From Paradevosia sp036499825 (GTDB lineage: Bacteria; Pseudomonadota; Alphaproteobacteria; Rhizobiales; Devosiaceae): a DNA stretch of 64,000 bases. Numbering within the stretch: the first letter of the stretch is position 1; every line of letters starts with the position of its first letter. A model generated the notes under the pieces. That model worked only from the letters and a program-made list of their open reading frames with translations. It was not told where the DNA came from and searched no databases. Positions 1 to 8,923 of this stretch are shown one piece after another. The translations under genes and the position numbers were made by a program. The stretch covers positions 62,001-126,000 of the forward strand of contig DASYCZ010000049.1 in assembly GCA_036499825.1 (NCBI GenBank), read 5' to 3'.

Positions 1-1
1 G

Positions 2-292
2 GCCGTCGCCGCCATGCTGAGCTTTTCGGAGAGCTTCGATCTGCGGAAATATGGATGGGCCGGCGCACCGCTGCACGATCCCTGCGTCATTGCCTACCTG
101 CTGCGGCCGCAGCTGTTCGAGGGGCGCCTCTGCAATGTCTCGATCGAAACCGCGAGCGAATTGACCATGGGCATGACGGTGACGGATTACTGGCACGTGA
201 CCGATAGGCCGCGAAATGTGAACTACATGCGCACGGGCAATGCGGAAGGCTTTTATGCGCTGCTGACGGAACGGCTGGTGCGGCTGCCCTAG
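2..292 (+). CDS. Inosine-uridine-type nucleoside hydrolase, C-terminal part
   Basis: Only the last 96 codons are in the window; the start lies upstream. The visible part has the family's C-terminal block: GAPLHDPCVIAYLL, followed by the IETASELTMGMTVTD stretch. In this family the Asp of the LHDP segment helps bind the active-site calcium. Such enzymes hydrolyse the N-glycosidic bond of ribonucleosides in the cytoplasm for purine and pyrimidine salvage. The frame is open from base 2 to the TAG at 290. A LysE exporter follows about 60 bases later on the same strand. Substrate preference cannot be judged from this fragment. Confidence 0.85.
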   Translation, partial: AVAAMLSFSESFDLRKYGWAGAPLHDPCVIAYLLRPQLFEGRLCNVSIETASELTMGMTVTDYWHVTDRPRNVNYMRTGNAEGFYALLTERLVRLP

Positions 293-353
293 CGGCCTAT
301 TGGCTCGCTACTGCCGATCCAGTATCTTCCAGCCTTCAGGGAGCCGCCCCGCC

Positions 354-965
354 ATGGATATCTTCACGCTTTTCGCCTTCACCATCGCCTATGCCATCGC
401 TGTGCTGGTGCCCGGCCCCGGTGTCGCAGCGGTCGTGGCACGGGCACTTGGTGGCGGCTTCGCGGCGGCATTTCCAATGGTGCTTGGAATTCTCGCCGGT
501 GACCTGGTTTATCTGGTTTTCGCAGTCTTCGGGCTTGCGGCCATCGCCCACTATTTCAACGCCGTGTTCATCATCGTGCGTTTCGCCGGCGCAGCATACC
601 TTCTCTACATCGCCTGGAAATTCTGGAGCGCCAAGCCGGGCACCGAGCAGATCGGCCCGCGTGCCGAAGAGCATTGGAGCCGTACATTCCTTGCCGGCTT
701 CTCGCTGACGCTGGGCAATCCCAAGACCATCGTGTTCTATTTGGCGCTGCTACCCACGGTCGTCCCGCTGGACCAGATGAACCCGCTGGCCTTCACCGAA
801 CTGGTCGCCATCGTCATCGTGGTGCTGCTGATCATCGGCTGCGGCTATGCCTTCCTCGCCTCGCGCGCCCGCGACTTCTTCAAGAGCGCCAAGGCGCTGC
901 GCCGCCTCAACCGCACCGCCGGCGTCATGATGGCCGCCGCGGCTGGCTTCGTGGCGGTGCGTTAG
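354..965 (+). CDS. LysE/RhtB-family amino-acid exporter
   Basis: A 203-residue integral membrane protein of the usual LysE/RhtB size. It opens with a hydrophobic helix carrying the family's VPGPG motif (about residues 17-21), and has a later LGNPKTIVFYLALLP segment, also typical. About six membrane helices are visible. The family exports amino acids or homoserine lactone-like compounds by proton exchange; the substrate here is unknown. I start at the ATG at 354 because the upstream in-frame residues are polar and outside the family, while the transmembrane helix begins right after this Met. The next gene starts 3 bases after its stop, so the two are probably co-transcribed. Confidence 0.85.
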   Translation: MDIFTLFAFTIAYAIAVLVPGPGVAAVVARALGGGFAAAFPMVLGILAGDLVYLVFAVFGLAAIAHYFNAVFIIVRFAGAAYLLYIAWKFWSAKPGTEQIGPRAEEHWSRTFLAGFSLTLGNPKTIVFYLALLPTVVPLDQMNPLAFTELVAIVIVVLLIIGCGYAFLASRARDFFKSAKALRRLNRTAGVMMAAAAGFVAVR

Positions 966-968
966 CCC

Positions 969-1520
969 TTGTTGCCTCCGGATTTTTTCGACCGCGACGC
1001 CGAGATCGTCGCCGCTGACCTGCTAGGCGTCGTCGTTCTGGTCGACGGCGTCGGCGGCGCCATCGTCGAGACCGAAGCCTATCATCCGACCGACCCGGCC
1101 TCGCATTCCTTCAACGGCCCGACGCCGCGTAACGCCGCCATGTTCGCCGGGCCCGGCCGCGCCTATGTCTACCGCTCCTACGGCATTCACTGGTGCCTGA
1201 ACTTCACCTGCCGCGGCGCCAGCGCCGTGCTGTTGCGGGCGCTGGAGCCGACCGCGGGCATCGAGATGATGGCCGAACGGCGGGGCGTTGCGGATACCCG
1301 CCTGCTCTGCTCCGGCCCCGGCAAGCTCTGCCAGGCGCTGGCGGTGACGCGGGATCTCGACAACAAGTTCCTGCATGAGTCACCGTTCGAGTTGCACGTG
1401 CCCGCGGTACGGCCGCAGGTGGTGATCGGCCCGCGCATCGGCATCACTAAGGCGGTGGATGTGCCGTGGCGGTTCGGCGTCGCGGGTTCGAAATTCGTCA
1501 GCCGGCGCTTCGCGCCCTAG
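969..1520 (+). CDS. 3-methyladenine DNA glycosylase (AAG/MPG family)
   Basis: A 183-residue protein matching the mammalian-type alkyladenine glycosylase fold. The N-terminal FFDRDAEIVAADLLG block, the VETEAY segment with the catalytic Glu (about residue 37), and PGRAYVYRSYGIHWCLNF with the base-flipping Tyr and His residues are all present. It excises alkylated purines in base excision repair. The start appears to be one of two tandem TTG codons (969 or 972), since no ATG lies before the conserved FF.RD motif and the LysE stop is 3 bases upstream. The C-terminus (GVAGSKFVSRR) is slightly short, but the catalytic core is intact. It converges on the endonuclease-like gene. Confidence 0.88.
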   Translation: MLPPDFFDRDAEIVAADLLGVVVLVDGVGGAIVETEAYHPTDPASHSFNGPTPRNAAMFAGPGRAYVYRSYGIHWCLNFTCRGASAVLLRALEPTAGIEMMAERRGVADTRLLCSGPGKLCQALAVTRDLDNKFLHESPFELHVPAVRPQVVIGPRIGITKAVDVPWRFGVAGSKFVSRRFAP

Positions 1521-1521
1521 C

Positions 1522-2244
1522 CTATTGGGCGGCGGCCGAGGCGATGTTGCGGGCCAGCGCCAAGCGAGCCCAGACCGGCAGATGATCGGATGCCGAGCGC
1601 GCCTTGACGCTGGAATGCACGCCACTCTCGGCAATGGTCAGGTCCATGCTGGTGATGATGCGGTCGAACCCGAACACCGGACGCATCGAAGGATAGCTGG
1701 CGCCGGGGCTTCCTACGTGATGATCGGCCGCGAAGTGGCGAAGACAGCCGCCATTGACGCTCCACTCGTTGAGGTCGCCCATCATCACCGTCGGCAGTGC
1801 TTCCTCCAGCGCCTCCAGCTCATCGAGCACCGCTTGCGCCTGCCGCTTCCGCCACAGGCCAACCAGGCCCAGATGCATGCCGACGATGCGCAAACGCTCA
1901 TCGCCAACCTTGATGTCGGCCATCACCGCCCCGCGCGGCTCCAGCGCCGGAAGGGTGATGGTGCGCTGCCGCAATACCTCGACGCCTTTGCGCACCAGGA
2001 TCACGTTGCCGTGCCAGCCCAGGCTTTGCGGGCGAATGCCGAAGCGGATGGGTGTGTAGTTGGTTTCGAGCGCCAACGTCTCTGCGCTTAGGGACGATAC
2101 CCGCTCGCCGAAACGGCGATCGACTTCCTGCAGCGCCACCACATCGGCATCCAGTTCCTTCAGCACGGCGAATATCCGCTCAGGGCGGCGTCTGAAGTCG
2201 GTACCGATGGATTTCTGGATGTTGTAGGAGGCTACGGAGATCAT
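1522..2244 (-). CDS. Endonuclease/exonuclease/phosphatase family protein
   Basis: A 240-residue protein of the DNase I-like EEP superfamily. The motifs appear in order: SYNIQKS (metal-site Asn, residues 6-12), LQEVDRRFG (metal-site Glu), GDLNEWS (Asp/Asn pair) and a C-terminal SDHLPV with the catalytic His. The family includes Mg-dependent phosphodiesterases acting on DNA, phosphoinositides or sphingomyelin; no signal peptide is visible, so this one is probably cytoplasmic. Its stop is 1 base from the convergent glycosylase gene. The pairing with a DNA-repair glycosylase could hint at a nucleic acid role, but that is inference only. Confidence 0.82.
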   Translation of the reverse strand: MISVASYNIQKSIGTDFRRRPERIFAVLKELDADVVALQEVDRRFGERVSSLSAETLALETNYTPIRFGIRPQSLGWHGNVILVRKGVEVLRQRTITLPALEPRGAVMADIKVGDERLRIVGMHLGLVGLWRKRQAQAVLDELEALEEALPTVMMGDLNEWSVNGGCLRHFAADHHVGSPGASYPSMRPVFGFDRIITSMDLTIAESGVHSSVKARSASDHLPVWARLALARNIASAAAQ

Positions 2245-2385
2245 TGCGGACCCAATTGCCGCACCACGCGCGACGACTAAAGAGTGAAGGATAGCGGCAG
2301 CCAGTGCAACCTGCCGGTATGTCGAATGTTTGCCGGTTTCCTAAGTTTGCCCCCGCATTTGCACCGCTGGCAACTGACAAAGATT

Positions 2386-2799
2386 TCAGAAGGCGCTGGC
2401 TCCGTTGCTGCCGCGGCGTTCATAAGCTCTGAGGCCTTCTTCGGCGCTTTTGTGCGCTTCTTCTTCAGTCCGCGTACTGCCGCTATCGATGATGTCACCG
2501 TCGAGCGTCAACATCCAGCGAAAGCCTTCCGGCGGCGATGACGCCACGGTAACCTTGGGCGGCACGGCTTCTTTCCTTGCCTCGCGCCAGTCGTCTTCGG
2601 GGTGTCCGAGCGGCTGGCCCTTGCGCAGCCAGATCGAATAAGCGCGCGCCCTGATATGGTGCTCGACCGCCAATTGCCAAAACGTGTCTGCCAGCCCATC
2701 CGGCCTGCCGGCCTGTTCCCACAGGAAATAGGCGGTGTCCTTCACCGCCATGTGAAAATCGTCGTCTTCACGTTTTTGGGCTTCGTCCTGGTCGCTCAT
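2386..2799 (-). CDS. DUF2934-containing small protein
   Basis: A 137-residue hydrophilic protein. Residues about 40-70 contain the DUF2934-like signature, an RARAYSIWLRKGQPLGHPEDDW segment; this family of unknown function has a charged helix followed by a Trp. The C-terminal half has VASSPPEGFRWMLTLDGDIIDSG. I chose the ATG at 2799 (MSDQDEAQKRED): the upstream in-frame extension has no conservation and falls in the intergenic region. The family is common in Hyphomicrobiales, often near stress genes, but nothing visible gives a function. The 141 bases between it and the EEP gene show nothing clear. Confidence 0.7.
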   Translation of the reverse strand: MSDQDEAQKREDDDFHMAVKDTAYFLWEQAGRPDGLADTFWQLAVEHHIRARAYSIWLRKGQPLGHPEDDWREARKEAVPPKVTVASSPPEGFRWMLTLDGDIIDSGSTRTEEEAHKSAEEGLRAYERRGSNGASAF

Positions 2800-2871
2800 C
2801 GCGCTCTCGCAACTGTCGTCCGGGAATAACGCCGACCGAGCATTGCCGGTTGCCGATACCATGCACGACAA

Positions 2872-2910
2872 AGCGCCCGCCGGATGATTATTCCTCATCC
2901 GGCGGGCGCT
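2872..2910 (-). terminator. Perfect 16-bp hairpin, terminator of the TRAP/aldolase operon
   Basis: AGCGCCCGCCGGATGA (2872-2887), a 7-base loop, then its exact complement (2895-2910). It lies just past the stop of the class II aldolase gene. On the minus strand the stem is followed by TTGTCG, so the U-tract is weak but the stem is very strong. Confidence 0.8.
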
Positions 2911-2930
2911 CGTACGAATTGTCCAAATCG

Positions 2931-3665
2931 TCAGTGCTTGGTGCTGCGATCCTGCGCAACCGACAGGTAATAGCGCCAGACCAGCTCATAGAGGCGCTTG
3001 TTGGAAACACCGCGAGCGCAATCCTCGGCTTCCTGGGGCGTGAGGAAAATGACCTCGCCGACCTGCGCGGCATCATACTGCTTCTGCGCATTTTCCTCGA
3101 GGAAAATGCAGCGGAACAGGCATTCCTCAGCGGTTTCGCCGACGACACAGACGCCATGGCCGCGCATGACCACGCCCTTCTTGTCGCCCAGCATTTCGGA
3201 CAGCGAGGCGGCCTGCTGGTCGGTCATCACCAGGCGGGGATTGTCCCACACCGGCACGCCGTCCTTGAATACGGCGCCCTGCGTGAACACCGGCTTCAGT
3301 TCGTGCCCGGCGATGCTCAGGACCGTTGCGTGCTTGGCATGCAGATGGGCGACACAACCTGCGGCGGGATTATCCCGATGCATCTGCGTATGGATGCGCC
3401 ATTCGATGGGAATTTGCACATCGCCCTGCGGCCGTTCGAGCAATTCTCCCGCAAGGTTATATTTGAACAGGTCGCTCGGGCCCACCTGATGCTTGTTGGC
3501 GCCGGCACCGGGCGTGATCACCAGCAGATCGGTGCCCGGCACGCGGATGGAAACATGCCCGAACATGCCGATGAGATCCTGCGCCGCCAGGATGCGGCAC
3601 ATCTCGGCCAGCTTATCCCGGCATGCGGCCTCGTCGAGCACGGGCTCCTGGGCTTGTTCGTTCAT
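2931..3665 (-). CDS. Class II aldolase/adducin-family protein (possible decarboxylase)
   Basis: A 244-residue cytoplasmic protein of the class II aldolase/adducin fold. Visible are the N-terminal ISRV-type strand (FGHVSIRVPGTDLLVITPG), the metal site CVAHLHAKHA (His-x-His, about residues 106-110) and the later MRGHG with the third His. The family includes fuculose-phosphate aldolase, but also decarboxylases of aromatic diacids such as 3,4-dihydroxyphthalate decarboxylase. Its place as the last gene of a TRAP transporter operon beside a monooxygenase and a dioxygenase favours a decarboxylase or aldolase in aromatic-acid breakdown (inference). The start at 3665 fits a GAGGATG ribosome-binding sequence just upstream; the longer in-frame start is rejected. 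Confidence 0.8.
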   Translation of the reverse strand: MNEQAQEPVLDEAACRDKLAEMCRILAAQDLIGMFGHVSIRVPGTDLLVITPGAGANKHQVGPSDLFKYNLAGELLERPQGDVQIPIEWRIHTQMHRDNPAAGCVAHLHAKHATVLSIAGHELKPVFTQGAVFKDGVPVWDNPRLVMTDQQAASLSEMLGDKKGVVMRGHGVCVVGETAEECLFRCIFLEENAQKQYDAAQVGEVIFLTPQEAEDCARGVSNKRLYELVWRYYLSVAQDRSTKH

Positions 3666-3702
3666 GACATCCTCCTCAAAGACACGCGATGCATCACAGG
3701 CT

Positions 3703-5010
3703 TCAGAATCCCCGCATCGCGGTGGGGAGCCATAGCGCCAGTTGCGGGAACAGCACCAGCAGCACGAGCACCAGCGCATCCGCGATGATGAACGGGATGA
3801 CGCCCTTATAGACGCTGCGGATCGGTATGCGTGGATCCACCCGGTGGATGACGAAACCGATGATGCCGAAAGGCGGATGGATCAGCGACAACTCTACCTG
3901 GATGACGCAGATGACGCCCCACCAGATCGGATCGAAACCAGCCGCAACGACCAATGGGAGGACATATGGGGTAGTGACGATCACCGCCGCCAACTCGTCG
4001 AACACAGTGCCCAAAACGAGATAGAAGATGAGCAGCAGGATGATCAGTTCCCAGGGATTGACCCCGAGATTGCCGATCGCCGCCACGGCTGTCGATGGCA
4101 CCTGCCCGAGCGTCAGCGCATAGGAAAAGACATAGGCGCCGAACAGGATGATGAACAGCATCACGGTGACGCTGGCCGATTCCAGGAGGCTGTCGAACAG
4201 CTGCTTTATCGTCAGCCGGCGGCGGATGAACGCGGCCGCGATCGACAGCAGCGCCGCAACCGAAGCGCCTTCGTTGATGGTGAAGATGCCGCTATAAAGC
4301 CCGCCGAACACCACAACCAGCAACAGCAGCGCCGGGCCTGCCTTGACGATGGCCTGCCAGCGCTCCGACCAGGGCAGCGGCGGCGAGGTCGGCGCCAGTT
4401 CCGGCTTCCAGCGCGCCATGATCCAGATGGCGATGAGGTTGAAGATGATGGTCAGGATCGCCGGGATCAGCGCCGCAAGGAAGAGGTCCAGAATGAACGT
4501 CTTGGCCACGAGGCTGTAGATGATCATCAGCAGCGATGGCGGGATCAGCGACTTGAGCGTACCGCCTGCCGCAATGGTGCCGGCCGAGAACGACGGCGAA
4601 TAGCCGCGCCGAAGCATTTCGGGCAGGGCCACCTTGGTGAAGGTTGCAGCCGTCGCAGGCGACGAGCCACAGACCGAGCCGAACGCGGCGCTGCCCAGAA
4701 TGGTGGCATGCGCCAGCCCGCCCCGCCGATGCCCGATCAGGGCCGCCGCCGCACCGTAAAGATCGGCGGAAAACCCCGCGGCACCGGCGCAGGCACCCAT
4801 CAGCACGAACAGTGGCACCGTGGCGAAATCCGGGCTCGACAGCAGGGCCGATGGATCGCCCGAAAGCACCGTGAAGGCCGAGGGCCAGCCTGCCTGCATG
4901 GCAAAGCCCACAAGGCCCACGGCGGTAAGCGCGATACCGATCGGAACCGTCGCCAGTACCAGGACGAAGAGCCCGATGAAGCAGAAAAGCGCGATGAACA
5001 GCGGCGTCAT
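3703..5010 (-). CDS. dctM: TRAP transporter large permease DctM
   Basis: A 435-residue, very hydrophobic protein with the DctM-type layout of about 12 membrane helices. It includes the family-typical FVLMGACAGAAGFSADLYGAAAALIGHRRGG region and SAAFGSVCGSSPATAATFTKVALPEM (about residues 90-150). TRAP systems use a sodium gradient to import carboxylates delivered by a periplasmic binding protein. The ATG at 5010 overlaps the end of dctQ by 4 bases (ATGA), and no other start fits as well. It is followed by the class II aldolase gene 37 bases downstream. Confidence 0.93.
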   Translation of the reverse strand: MTPLFIALFCFIGLFVLVLATVPIGIALTAVGLVGFAMQAGWPSAFTVLSGDPSALLSSPDFATVPLFVLMGACAGAAGFSADLYGAAAALIGHRRGGLAHATILGSAAFGSVCGSSPATAATFTKVALPEMLRRGYSPSFSAGTIAAGGTLKSLIPPSLLMIIYSLVAKTFILDLFLAALIPAILTIIFNLIAIWIMARWKPELAPTSPPLPWSERWQAIVKAGPALLLLVVVFGGLYSGIFTINEGASVAALLSIAAAFIRRRLTIKQLFDSLLESASVTVMLFIILFGAYVFSYALTLGQVPSTAVAAIGNLGVNPWELIILLLIFYLVLGTVFDELAAVIVTTPYVLPLVVAAGFDPIWWGVICVIQVELSLIHPPFGIIGFVIHRVDPRIPIRSVYKGVIPFIIADALVLVLLVLFPQLALWLPTAMRGF

Positions 5011-5498
5011 GGATGTTCCCCCGCTTCGGTGCCGCTGGACGCCATCCATTCCTTGAAGGTGAACAGATGCACGATGGCGCCGAAGGCGAAGTTGAGGGCG
5101 ACGAGATACCAGAACGGCGCTGTCGGCACCGCATACATGGCGGTGGTTTCGCCGGCCGACTGCAGCTCGCGCGCATATTGGAAGAACTGGTAGGCAAAGC
5201 ACCCCACGATGATCAGCGTCACCAGCCAGCCGAAGGCCGCCAGGCCCCTGCTCGCCCCTGCGGGAAGCAGGGGATCGAGCAGGGTCACCACGATATTGGA
5301 GCGGATGACGAAGCCGTACGGAAAGCAGCAGGACAACGCCATGGCGATGTAGGGCTGGGCCATGTCCCGAACGATACCGATGGGGCTGCTCAGAAAAGTG
5401 CGCGCCAGCCCGTCAAGGAGCGTCCCGAACGCGTAAAGCAGGAGCAGAAGCAATCCGGCGATTGCGAGCCTGCGCGCACTGATCAGGGTCCAGTGCAT
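5007..5498 (-). CDS. dctQ: TRAP transporter small permease DctQ
   Basis: A 163-residue membrane protein with four predicted helices, the standard DctQ architecture. It pairs with DctM to form the membrane unit of a TRAP carboxylate importer. It overlaps dctM by 4 bases and its start shares one base with the stop of dctP, so the three genes are clearly translationally coupled. DctQ sequences diverge quickly, so assignment rests mainly on size, topology and gene order. Confidence 0.88.
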   Translation of the reverse strand: MHWTLISARRLAIAGLLLLLLYAFGTLLDGLARTFLSSPIGIVRDMAQPYIAMALSCCFPYGFVIRSNIVVTLLDPLLPAGASRGLAAFGWLVTLIIVGCFAYQFFQYARELQSAGETTAMYAVPTAPFWYLVALNFAFGAIVHLFTFKEWMASSGTEAGEHP

Positions 5499-6505
5499 TA
5501 CTTGTTTCCGTCCTGCACCGTCTGCAGCTCGTCGCGCAGCTTGGTCAGCAGCCCTTCCTTGGCCGCGTCGCCACCCGTCCAGGCCTTGATCTCATCGGCA
5601 TAGGCCGCATCGATGCGCGTCTTATCGGCCGGTGACGGAATGACCATCTTCTGCTTGGCGTCAGTCCCCAGGTCGCGCAGGATATCGGCGTCGCGCTTGG
5701 CGAAGGCAGCCGTATAGAAGTCGGCCATGTCGTGGCGGTGATCCGTCAGGATCTGTTGTACGTCCGCTGGCAGGCTGTCGAACTTGGCCTTGTTCATCAG
5801 CATGGCGATGGGCGAGCCACCCACATCCATGAAGTAATGCTGCGTCACGATACGGGTGAGATGCTGGTCGAGCAGCGGCACGAGCTGGATGGCAACGCCA
5901 TCCAGATTACGGCGACCCAGCGCTTCCGGCACGTCGGGGAAGCCCATGAACACCGGCGTCGCGCCCAGGCTCTGCAGCACATGCGACTGGATACCGCCGG
6001 CGGAGCGGATCTTCATGCCCTTGAGGTCATCGAGCGAAGCCACCGGCTTTACGGTGTGGATGCTGAACGGATCGCTGCCGAAGGCGCCCAGCACGAAGAA
6101 ATCCTTGTAGCTGTCGAAGTCGCCGGCCTCGGCCATGGCCGTGTGGACCGCGGTCGATTCCGCCAGGCTGCTGAACAGGCCCGGCAGGCCCAGCACATCG
6201 GTATCGGCGAAGCGGCCGGGCGTGACGCTGGGGATGACGAAGGCGATGTCGGCGACGCCGCTCTGCACCAGCTGCGGCTGTTGCGCCAGGTTCTTGCCCA
6301 GTGCGCCGTTCGGGAAGCCATCGATCACAAGTTTAGTCGGATCGACCGCATTGATCTTGTCAATAAACGGCTTGATGGTCGAAACCCAGATCGTATCGGT
6401 ATCTGGGTTGGCGAAGGCGAACTTCAGATGAACCGGGTCGGCGGCGGCGGAAAAACTCCAGCCGAGCGCGACCGACATTACCAGAGAGCCAAGCAGCTTC
6501 TTCAT
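5498..6505 (-). CDS. dctP: TRAP transporter substrate-binding protein DctP
   Basis: A 335-residue periplasmic binding protein with a clear Sec signal peptide (MKKLLGSLVMSVALGWSFSAAADP, cleavage probably after the AAA/D region). The core has the DctP pattern, including DLKGMKIRSAGGIQSHVLQSLGATPV (about residues 143-168), where the Arg usually binds the substrate carboxylate. It should capture an organic acid for the DctQM permease. A good GGGAGA ribosome site precedes the ATG at 6505. The adjacent monooxygenase and dioxygenase suggest an aromatic or hydroxy acid ligand (inference). Confidence 0.92.
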   Translation of the reverse strand: MKKLLGSLVMSVALGWSFSAAADPVHLKFAFANPDTDTIWVSTIKPFIDKINAVDPTKLVIDGFPNGALGKNLAQQPQLVQSGVADIAFVIPSVTPGRFADTDVLGLPGLFSSLAESTAVHTAMAEAGDFDSYKDFFVLGAFGSDPFSIHTVKPVASLDDLKGMKIRSAGGIQSHVLQSLGATPVFMGFPDVPEALGRRNLDGVAIQLVPLLDQHLTRIVTQHYFMDVGGSPIAMLMNKAKFDSLPADVQQILTDHRHDMADFYTAAFAKRDADILRDLGTDAKQKMVIPSPADKTRIDAAYADEIKAWTGGDAAKEGLLTKLRDELQTVQDGNK

Positions 6506-6604
6506 AGTCTATCTCCCATTTAGTCTTTGTTATCGTTAGTGTTTTTGTGCGGGCGGAGTTTTGTAGGCCGCCCCCACCATGTCAAGACGTAAAGCCCGCG
6601 CGTC

Positions 6605-7144
6605 CTACGGCGCTTCTGAATCCACCAGGATGACAGCGATACGACAGGTCTGTGTTCCGCGGTTCACCCAGGCATGATTGGTGGCCTGCTGGACGAGGAC
6701 GTCGCCCTGCTTGAGGTGCACTTCGCTATCGTCGAGCAGCATGGTGATCTCGCCGCTCAGCACGATGACGTAGTCCACCGTTCTGGTGCGATGCATGCCC
6801 AGATGCCGGGGCGGCAGGCCGCGGATTTCGGATTCCTCGTGTACCGATGGCGCAGTGGCAACCGGTGGAGTGCCCGTCCCGGGGCTGGCCGGCGGGTAGT
6901 CGAGAATACGGAAAATCGAGCCCTGCTTTGCCGGGGTGATCCCCTTATGGGTATCGGCAAAATCGACGCCATTGCTGAACCCGGCTGGGCTGCGATCCGT
7001 TGCCCAGATCAGGTTGGACACGACCTTGCGGCCCGGACGGCTGACACCCTCGCGGGGGCCGTCGAAAAGCACGACGGCCTTGTCCTGTTCGTCCACCCGC
7101 GTCACGATGCGCCGCACGGCGGTATTGCCTTCTGCCTCAGTCAC
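6605..7144 (-). CDS. Cupin-domain protein
   Basis: A 179-residue protein with a single C-terminal cupin barrel: PPRHLGMHRTRTVDYVIVLSGEITMLLDDSEVHLKQGDVLVQQATNHAWVNRGTQT, given here only as its span of roughly residues 103-160. The metal-type ligands visible are one His near HRTRTVDY and the later NHAWVN His. The N-terminal 90 residues resemble the RRIVTRVDEQDKAVVLFDGP head found in cupins of aromatic catabolic clusters. Possible roles are a small dioxygenase, isomerase or ligand sensor; I cannot decide. It sits between the FAD monooxygenase and dctP, with 99 bases before dctP that may hold an internal promoter. Confidence 0.75.
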   Translation of the reverse strand: MTEAEGNTAVRRIVTRVDEQDKAVVLFDGPREGVSRPGRKVVSNLIWATDRSPAGFSNGVDFADTHKGITPAKQGSIFRILDYPPASPGTGTPPVATAPSVHEESEIRGLPPRHLGMHRTRTVDYVIVLSGEITMLLDDSEVHLKQGDVLVQQATNHAWVNRGTQTCRIAVILVDSEAP

Positions 7145-7183
7145 GCAATTGCCCTTCCCTGAGTTCGATGATGATCCGCGGCC

Positions 7184-8797
7184 TCAGGCGCCACGAACGG
7201 TGTCGATGATGGCGAGCGCATCGTCCGGCATGGTGTTGCCGCGCCAGCCCACATGGCCGTCGGGACGAACGAGAACCAGCTTGCGCTCATAGAGTTCGGC
7301 GACCCTGGCGTCGTCGATATCGACGACCCGGAACGGCACCCCACGCCGGCTTGCAGCTGCCGTGAAGGCTTCGACATCGGTCGCCTCGCCGCCAAACCGC
7401 ACCAGCACGAAGCCATGGCCGAACAGATCGATCGTCGACTTGCCCTCCGAAAGCCAGGCATGCGGCGCGCGATGACCCGGGCGCGTCGTCGGAATGTATT
7501 CGCCGGCCTCGTCGGGTGTCGGCGGCGTGCCATCGGGAACGATGACGGGCGAGCCTTCGTAGCGGTAACCCAGTTGCACGCCGAGCGATTCCCACTCTTC
7601 CTTGAGTTGCTCGCTCAGCGAGGCGCCAACCGCCGCGCGCGTCTCATCGCCCAGCGGGGTCGGATCGAGCAGATGCTGGTAGCGGTCGGTGGAAGCCGTC
7701 CACACCGCATAATTGCGGGTCGAGGCCTTCATGTTGCGGATAGCGACCGGACGCCGCTCGAAATCATAGGAATCGAGCAGTTTCGGACCGGCCCAGCCAT
7801 TGAGGACGGCGTCGAGCTTCCAGCCGAGATCGACGGCATCGCTGGCGCCGGTATTCATCCCGAAGCCACCGGTCGGCGACATCGAATGCGCGCTGTCGCC
7901 GGCAAAGAGGATGCGTCCCTCCCTGAAGTTGGCGACGATCAGTTCGCGCCGGCGCCACGGCGCCACGGCCAGGATTTCGTACTTGGTATCCGGCCCGAGC
8001 GCCGTGCGGATCGGCGTCTCGATATCGAGCGTTGCCAGGTCCAGCTGCTTTTCGGAGCCGGTGAGCGTAAAGCGCCAACGGTCGCGGCCATCGATGCAGG
8101 TCATGTTGGCCCAGGTGCCGCGATTATCGAGGAACAGATAGCGTTCGGCCGGCCCCTTGTCGTGGCGGGTGAGGAACTGCGGAATGTCGAGCACGACATT
8201 GACCGAATAGCTCAGCACGCGATCGACCTCGAGCGGCACGCCAAGCGTCTGGCGGATGCCGCTGGCGACCCCATCGCAGGCGACCAGATGGTCGGCGATG
8301 ACCTGCGACTGCTGGCCGGTGGTCATGTCGGTGATGATCGCCGAGACGTCGTCGCCACGGTCCTCGAAGGATTCGAGCTTCCATGGCCGGCGGAAATCGA
8401 CTTGCGGATACTTTTCCAGCGCCCGGGCGAGGATCGGGTCGAACCAGATCTGCGGGCAGCGTTCGCGCGGCTCGGGGCTCAGCGTCGGTGGCTGGCGGTC
8501 GCGCATGGATGGATAATACTGCAGCCCAACCTTGAAGCCGTCGAGGCTGGTGCAATAGACGATGTTGAAGTCGAAATCTTCCGGGAAGCCGGCATTGCGC
8601 ACGTCATCCGCAATGCCCCAGCGGCGCATGAATTCCATGGTGCGCGGCGCGATGCCCGCGGCGCGCGGATGCACCGTGACGCCGACGGACTGCTCGACGA
8701 TCATGCTGGCATGGCCCCGCCAGGCGAGATCGAGTGCCGTTTGCATGCCGATGGGGCCGGCGCCGACGATGAGGACCGGGATGCGGATGACGTCCAC
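7184..8797 (-). CDS. FAD-dependent aromatic monooxygenase (PheA/MhpA type)
   Basis: A 537-residue class A flavoprotein hydroxylase. Motifs: N-terminal GAGPIG dinucleotide fold (residues 11-16), the mid-protein DG motif in LVACDGVASGIRQTLG, and the GD motif LFAGDSAHSMSPTGGFGMN binding the FAD ribose. The extra C-terminal thioredoxin-like domain (about residues 410-537, with GHGFVLVRFGG) matches the longer PheA/MhpA/RdmE group rather than the short PobA type. It should hydroxylate an aromatic acid or phenol with NAD(P)H and O2. Its neighbours, an amidohydrolase and a gentisate-dioxygenase-like gene, fit an aromatic ring-activation step. Confidence 0.88.
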   Translation of the reverse strand: MDVIRIPVLIVGAGPIGMQTALDLAWRGHASMIVEQSVGVTVHPRAAGIAPRTMEFMRRWGIADDVRNAGFPEDFDFNIVYCTSLDGFKVGLQYYPSMRDRQPPTLSPEPRERCPQIWFDPILARALEKYPQVDFRRPWKLESFEDRGDDVSAIITDMTTGQQSQVIADHLVACDGVASGIRQTLGVPLEVDRVLSYSVNVVLDIPQFLTRHDKGPAERYLFLDNRGTWANMTCIDGRDRWRFTLTGSEKQLDLATLDIETPIRTALGPDTKYEILAVAPWRRRELIVANFREGRILFAGDSAHSMSPTGGFGMNTGASDAVDLGWKLDAVLNGWAGPKLLDSYDFERRPVAIRNMKASTRNYAVWTASTDRYQHLLDPTPLGDETRAAVGASLSEQLKEEWESLGVQLGYRYEGSPVIVPDGTPPTPDEAGEYIPTTRPGHRAPHAWLSEGKSTIDLFGHGFVLVRFGGEATDVEAFTAAASRRGVPFRVVDIDDARVAELYERKLVLVRPDGHVGWRGNTMPDDALAIIDTVRGA

Positions 8798-8889
8798 TTA
8801 ACTCTCCTTCCGGCGGTCGAACGACGACCGTCCTGCCGCGTGAGCCCTTGGCTGGGGTCGCGGCCTGTTTTGGTTCTGCAGGGAAATGA

Positions 8890-8917
8890 GGCTCGCGGCT
8901 GTGAGGTCCCGCGAGCC
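8890..8917. other. Intergenic hairpin between amidohydrolase and monooxygenase genes
   Basis: GGCTCGCGG (8890-8898) pairs with CCGCGAGCC (8909-8917) around a 10-base loop, just after the amidohydrolase stop. There is no T-run on the minus strand, so it more likely protects or attenuates the upstream mRNA than terminates transcription. Confidence 0.5.
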
Positions 8918-8923
8918 CGTTGG

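Noticed and set aside
3742..5193. A 483-codon plus-strand frame over dctM
   Set aside because: Composition is almost entirely Arg, Asp, Gln and His, the mirror of hydrophobic codons in dctM.
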